Shown: piece after piece, positions 61,490 through 64,000 of the stretch
Layout: the number at the start of each line of letters is the position of its first letter
How positions within the stretch are numbered: position 1 is the stretch's first letter
Source: Paracoccus lutimaris
GTDB lineage: Bacteria > Pseudomonadota > Alphaproteobacteria > Rhodobacterales > Rhodobacteraceae
Reading direction: 5' to 3'
Length of the DNA: 64,000 nucleotides
Assembly: GCF_003337565.1 (NCBI RefSeq)
Contig: NZ_QPJL01000007.1
Location: forward strand, 120,661-184,660
Made by a program: the position numbers and the translations under genes
The notes under the pieces: generated by a model
The model's input: the letters and a program-made list of their open reading frames with translations, nothing else
Databases searched by the model: none
What the model was told of the DNA's origin: nothing

Positions 61490-61650
61490 TCGGCAACGTC
61501 CATCGGGATGAGGATGCGTCGGAGAACATCAAGCCCAACAAGGCGCGGTCTCGGGGTCGGATCGATCCCGCGGTTGCGGCGATCATGGCTGTGGGGCGGG
61601 CCGAGACGGCCGAGGGCAAGCGCAAGGCGCGGGAGATCGAAACGGCATGA
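61490..61650 (+). pseudogene. C-terminal remnant of phage terminase large subunit
   Basis: The frame ending at 61650 reads DASENIKPNKARSRGRIDP then AVAAIMAVGRAE, a stretch typical of the last ~50 residues of HK97-type terminase large subunits. All ATPase motifs and most of the nuclease domain are absent. Its stop overlaps the portal ATG (ATGA), the normal phage junction, so this end is original and the deletion is on the left. Confidence 0.78.
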
Positions 61651-62015
61651 GCATCATCGGACGAATCTTTGCCCGACCGGCGCCGCCCGACCGGGTGGAA
61701 CCGCACGTTTCTGCGCCGGTCGCTTGTGATGATGGCCCGTCCAGCACCTCGCAGCCGCGTGGCTGGATCGTCGAGGGTGGTTGGGGCGGGCAGAGCCGGG
61801 TGAAGACGCTTCCGCGCGTATCGGCGCCGATGGCGCAGCGACATGCGACAGTGTTTTCGTGCTGCAACGTGATCGCGGGCGATCTCGCCAAGGTGCCGCT
61901 GAAGCTCTACCAGCGGCAGGAAGATGGTCAGGACAAGCGGTTGCGCGATCATCCAGCCTCTTACCTGCTGAACGTCGAAAGTTCGCCTGGCGTCCCTGCC
62001 ATCGTGACCCGGTTT
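61647..62015 (+). pseudogene. N-terminal remnant of phage portal protein
   Basis: About 120 residues of an HK97-type portal protein: MSIIGRIFARP, then RHATVFSCCNVIAGDLAKVPLKLY, DHPASYLLNVESSPGVPA and IVTRF. After that the homologous reading stops; the frame runs on through the antisense of an HK97-gp10 gene to 62435. The remaining two thirds of the portal protein are missing. Confidence 0.82.
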
Positions 62016-62021
62016 GACGCC

Positions 62022-62453
62022 CTCGCGCGCCGCACGGTTGACGCGGCGCTCGACGCGGGTTTTTGCCAGCCGCCACGCGGGCAGCATGAAGGGCAGCGGC
62101 GTAACCTTGCCGGTGCTGGTCCCGTCTTTGTGGTGGCGCTCTTCCGTGCCGAACTCGACCAAATGGGCGGTGTGCACGTTTGCGTTGCCGACCGTCACCA
62201 GTGCTTGCAGCTCATGCGCCTGCGCGGTCGCGCCGCCCTGCGCATAGGGCGGGGTTGTCTCGCCGGGGCCGGTGACGGCGATGCTGTCGATTGTCTCGCC
62301 CGTGCGCCGGGATGCCTCGGCCAGTTGGCGGGCTTTGTCGGCGACTTCCTCGGCAGATTTCAGGACAGCCGGGGCAACTTTGGCTTTGATCTCGGGTGCG
62401 ATGGCGGCGAGGCGCTTTGCCAGCGCATCGGATGATTGTTTGGTGATGCTCAT
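62022..62453 (-). pseudogene. HK97-gp10-like head-tail protein, C-terminally truncated, inverted
   Basis: The first ~140 residues are normal for the family: MSITKQSSDALAKRLAAIAP, TAHLVEFGTEERHHKDG (the VEFGT hallmark) and PLPFMLPAWRLAKTRVERRV. The end is lost where the DNA joins the portal fragment; the open frame then runs meaninglessly to 61350. It is on the opposite strand to the portal and terminase pieces. Its start overlaps the gp6-like gene stop by 4 bases. Confidence 0.82.
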
Positions 62454-62749
62454 GCTGCGGCCTCGTGCTGATGGCCGGTGACGCGTTCTTTCAGCGGCGA
62501 CAGCAGGTCATGGACGCCGAACGGAATCTGGTAGGCATTGCTGAAGATGATGGCCTCGCGGCTCTCATATTGCGCGGCCACCATCAGCAGCGCGGCTTGC
62601 ACCATCAACGGATTGTCGGCGGCGAAGGGCTGGCCGGTATAGGCGGCGATCCAGGCAGCGGCGACGTTGCTGTAATGGTTCAGCAGATCGCCATCGGCAT
62701 CCGGTTCAAGATTCAGGTGCGCCCGGACAAGGGCGAGGGGAACAGACAT
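62450..62749 (-). CDS. phage gp6-like head-tail connector
   Basis: A 99-residue protein: LALVRAHLNLEPDADGDLLNHYSNVAAAWIAAYTG is the gp6-like connector start, and AIIFSNAYQIPFGVHDLLSPLKE the usual end. In HK97-type phages it forms the head-tail joining ring. It appears intact but sits in a fragment inverted relative to the portal remnant, so it is orphaned. Confidence 0.85.
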   Translation of the reverse strand: MSVPLALVRAHLNLEPDADGDLLNHYSNVAAAWIAAYTGQPFAADNPLMVQAALLMVAAQYESREAIIFSNAYQIPFGVHDLLSPLKERVTGHQHEAAA

Positions 62750-62779
62750 AACTCATGACTCATAACAGACAGATTATGT

Positions 62780-62800
62780 TATGTTATAACATATGCATAT
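62780..62800. promoter_or_regulatory. overlapping AT-rich palindromes at the island GC boundary
   Basis: TATGTTATAACATA (62780-62793) and ATATGCATAT (62791-62800) are perfect palindromes that share three bases. They lie about 30 bases upstream of the inverted connector gene, in a sudden AT-rich patch. A repressor operator or a recombination scar are possible readings. Confidence 0.4.
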
Positions 62801-62912
62801 CTTACTGTGAATCCTTGGAAAAGTTATTTTCCGCCTATCTTGTGCGCGCCTCCACACGCCGGTTCCCTGATCGAGAAGGAATCGGGGGGGCACCCCGGCA
62901 AGCAAGCAGATA

Positions 62913-63907
62913 TCAGTCGAAAGTAGATAAAGGACTTGCGTAATGACCAAGTCGGCGCAATTGTTGTTGGATATGTATATTCATGCGAACCGATATCCAG
63001 AACGATGGGCTGGAAGAAGGAACTCCTCCGCTAGATGCCATTCGTATTTGAGACACCCCCCACGAAGAAAGGTCTGAAGAGGCGATATCATGTTTGAATC
63101 GCTCATCACTAACAATGCTAGAGGCGACGCTGCGATAATGTTGAGAGTATGTCGTTAGATATTCTTTTCCCTTCCCTTTACCAATGCTTTTTCTCTTCTC
63201 GCGATAGTAAAAAATCCTGTCGCCTTTGAATGGGTAGTCAATTCTAGGCCGCCAACCATTTGCCATAACGATGCCGTCGTTGCGGATGGGGTTTATTGAC
63301 CCATAGTCAGAAAAAATAACATTTGCAAATTTGTTGTGAATAAGCCGAGAAGCCACCTCGTGAAACTTCACTTCTTCCTCGGCGAACTCCCCGCTGTTTT
63401 CTCCAGCGACGTCTGTGACAGAGCTCGGAAATGAGGTCGCCACAAGAACAGGGCTGGCGTCCGGTATTAGCTCATGTATAACGTCAAGAATTTTCGAGGC
63501 CTCATAAGCATGAAGCTCCCCCGTCCCTGGTCGAATGTAATCGTAGTCCAAAAAGAATCGAAAAGTCCCTCCCCGAGATGTGAAATTCCCAATCCTATCC
63601 TGTAGCGCGATCAAGTCTGCATCAAACGATTGGTCGCGCTTTGCGGATGCGCGATAGCCGATCGTTTGACACTTTCTAGCAAAGACATCAAATTGCTTGC
63701 AAATAGAATCACTGAATTCATCCCAAGATTGCCCATCAATGGTATTTATCTGCAAAATTGGTGTGACGAACCTCTTTTCTTGCATCAAGTCCTCAACAAA
63801 GGAAGTCCAGTTTGAGTAACCATCACGCGGATCACGCAAAAATTCCGTGTGACCTGATGAAAGGGAAGAGTCTCGGGTAACATCTATGTAAAACAGCTGA
63901 TCTGCTA
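62913..63907 (-). pseudogene. Beta-family protein, 5' end removed by IS insertion
   Basis: About 330 residues of a low-GC gene. Segments FFLDYDYIRPG, SPVLVATSFPSSVTD, ANVIFSDYGSINPIRNDG, RPRIDYPFKGDRIFYYREK and FWISVRMNIHI match 'Beta family' (T4 beta-protein-like) proteins, whose function is unknown; many sit in phage or defence islands. Upstream of the TTG at 63839 the frame stays open with family-like sequence (LFYIDVTRDSS) up to 63907, where an IS begins and brings a stop. The N-terminal third is missing, so I call it broken rather than a TTG-started gene. Confidence 0.75.
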
Positions 63908-64000
63908 GGGTCAGGACCCATTAATCGGCTTGAGGCTGGTCTGCCTGCGTGATTCAAGCTCCCGAACTGACGGGGGTGATGATGAGCAACCTTTACTGGC
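63908..64000 (+). mobile_element. IS5-family insertion sequence, left end
   Basis: GGGTCAGGACCCATTAATCG directly after CTA resembles the terminal inverted repeat of IS5/IS427-type elements, which often insert at CTAG or TNA. A transposase start follows 71 bases inside. The right end, second inverted repeat and target duplication are outside the window. Confidence 0.75.
63982..64000 (+). CDS. IS5-family transposase ORF, first six codons
   Basis: ATG then codons for SNLYW match the start of IS427-group IS5 transposases (MSNLYWLT...), as recalled from this family. An in-frame ATG one codon earlier is possible. The rest lies beyond the window. Confidence 0.72.

Larger units (their letters stand above)
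57121..64000. mobile_element. degraded prophage / genomic island in tRNA-Pro
   Basis: The island begins at the tRNA-Pro 3' end with an integrase, then carries phage-type small genes, a Dam methylase, remnants of cytosine methylase, terminase and portal genes, an inverted connector/gp10 fragment and a low-GC cargo gene hit by an IS. It has no complete capsid, tail or lysis genes, so it cannot be a functional phage as seen. The right end is outside the window. Confidence 0.88.

Noticed and set aside
61647..62435. One 262-residue plus-strand portal protein
   Set aside because: Homology ends near 62015; beyond that it is antisense of gp10.
61350..62453. One 367-residue protein on the minus strand
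   Set aside because: Only the first ~140 residues are gp10-like; the rest is antisense of the portal, terminase and zinc-knuckle remnants, so it is read-through past a breakpoint.
62755..62943. 62-codon plus-strand ORF in the AT-rich spacer
   Set aside because: No ribosome site, no homology, mixed composition across the GC boundary.
57121..64000. Functional prophage
   Set aside because: Terminase, portal, gp10 and methylase genes are truncated and partly inverted; no capsid, tail or lysis genes are visible.
1..64000. CRISPR array or rRNA genes
   Set aside because: No regularly spaced repeats and no 16S/23S/5S sequence could be recognised.

Overview
The window is GC-rich chromosomal DNA of an alphaproteobacterium, most likely a Rhodobacteraceae member close to Paracoccus. 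Support for this is the gene content and order (ppiD-trpE, trpG-trpD-trpC-moaC-moeA-lexA), an alphaproteobacterial SOS box (GTTC-N7-GTTC) in front of lexA, high-GC codon use, and 4-bp ATGA overlaps between many neighbouring genes. The last ~1.2 kb is clearly poorer in GC and is foreign.

Layout. 1-3.6 kb: a glycosyltransferase cut by the left edge, carA, a YqeY-like gene and a small coupled ORF. 3.8-14.3 kb: a pentitol (xylitol/ribitol) utilisation locus with xylitol dehydrogenase, xylulokinase, an AraC regulator, a ribose-type ABC importer, ribitol dehydrogenase, D-ribulokinase and an L-xylulose-reductase-like SDR; it ends in a bidirectional terminator. 14.3-28.5 kb: an arginine storage and turnover block. 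It holds cyanophycin synthetase, cyanophycinase, a PIN-like small protein and a CphZ-type dipeptidase in one operon, then a UspA protein with an APC permease facing an Lrp regulator, then an arginase / ornithine cyclodeaminase / N-succinylamino acid racemase / GNAT operon facing a second Lrp regulator. Together these could carry arginine from polymer to dipeptide, free arginine, ornithine and proline.

28.6-35.9 kb: aquaporin Z, an acyl-CoA thioesterase, and a spermidine/putrescine-type ABC operon with two tandem binding-protein paralogues, each followed by a strong mRNA hairpin. 35.9-47 kb, all on the minus strand: an AEC carrier, a PhnP-like hydrolase, tatD, holB, tmk, a D-Ala-D-Ala carboxypeptidase, lexA, moeA, moaC, trpC, ung, trpD and trpG, with ung inserted inside the trp order. 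47-57 kb: a Pro/Ala-rich membrane-anchored protein, an aminotransferase, ppiD, trpE, gpt, a LysE exporter, fabI, pdxH, a double cold-shock protein, a DUF192 protein and tRNA-Pro(UGG).

The 3' end of tRNA-Pro is the edge of an integrated element. It starts with a tyrosine integrase and continues past the window end. The element is a badly decayed prophage: a C-terminal piece of a cytosine methyltransferase, a terminase tail, the first third of a portal protein, and an inverted fragment carrying a gp6-like connector plus a truncated HK97-gp10 protein. A low-GC Beta-family cargo gene follows, broken at its 5' side by an IS5-family element whose left end and transposase start are the last ~90 bases. 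No intact virion module, rRNA or CRISPR array is present.
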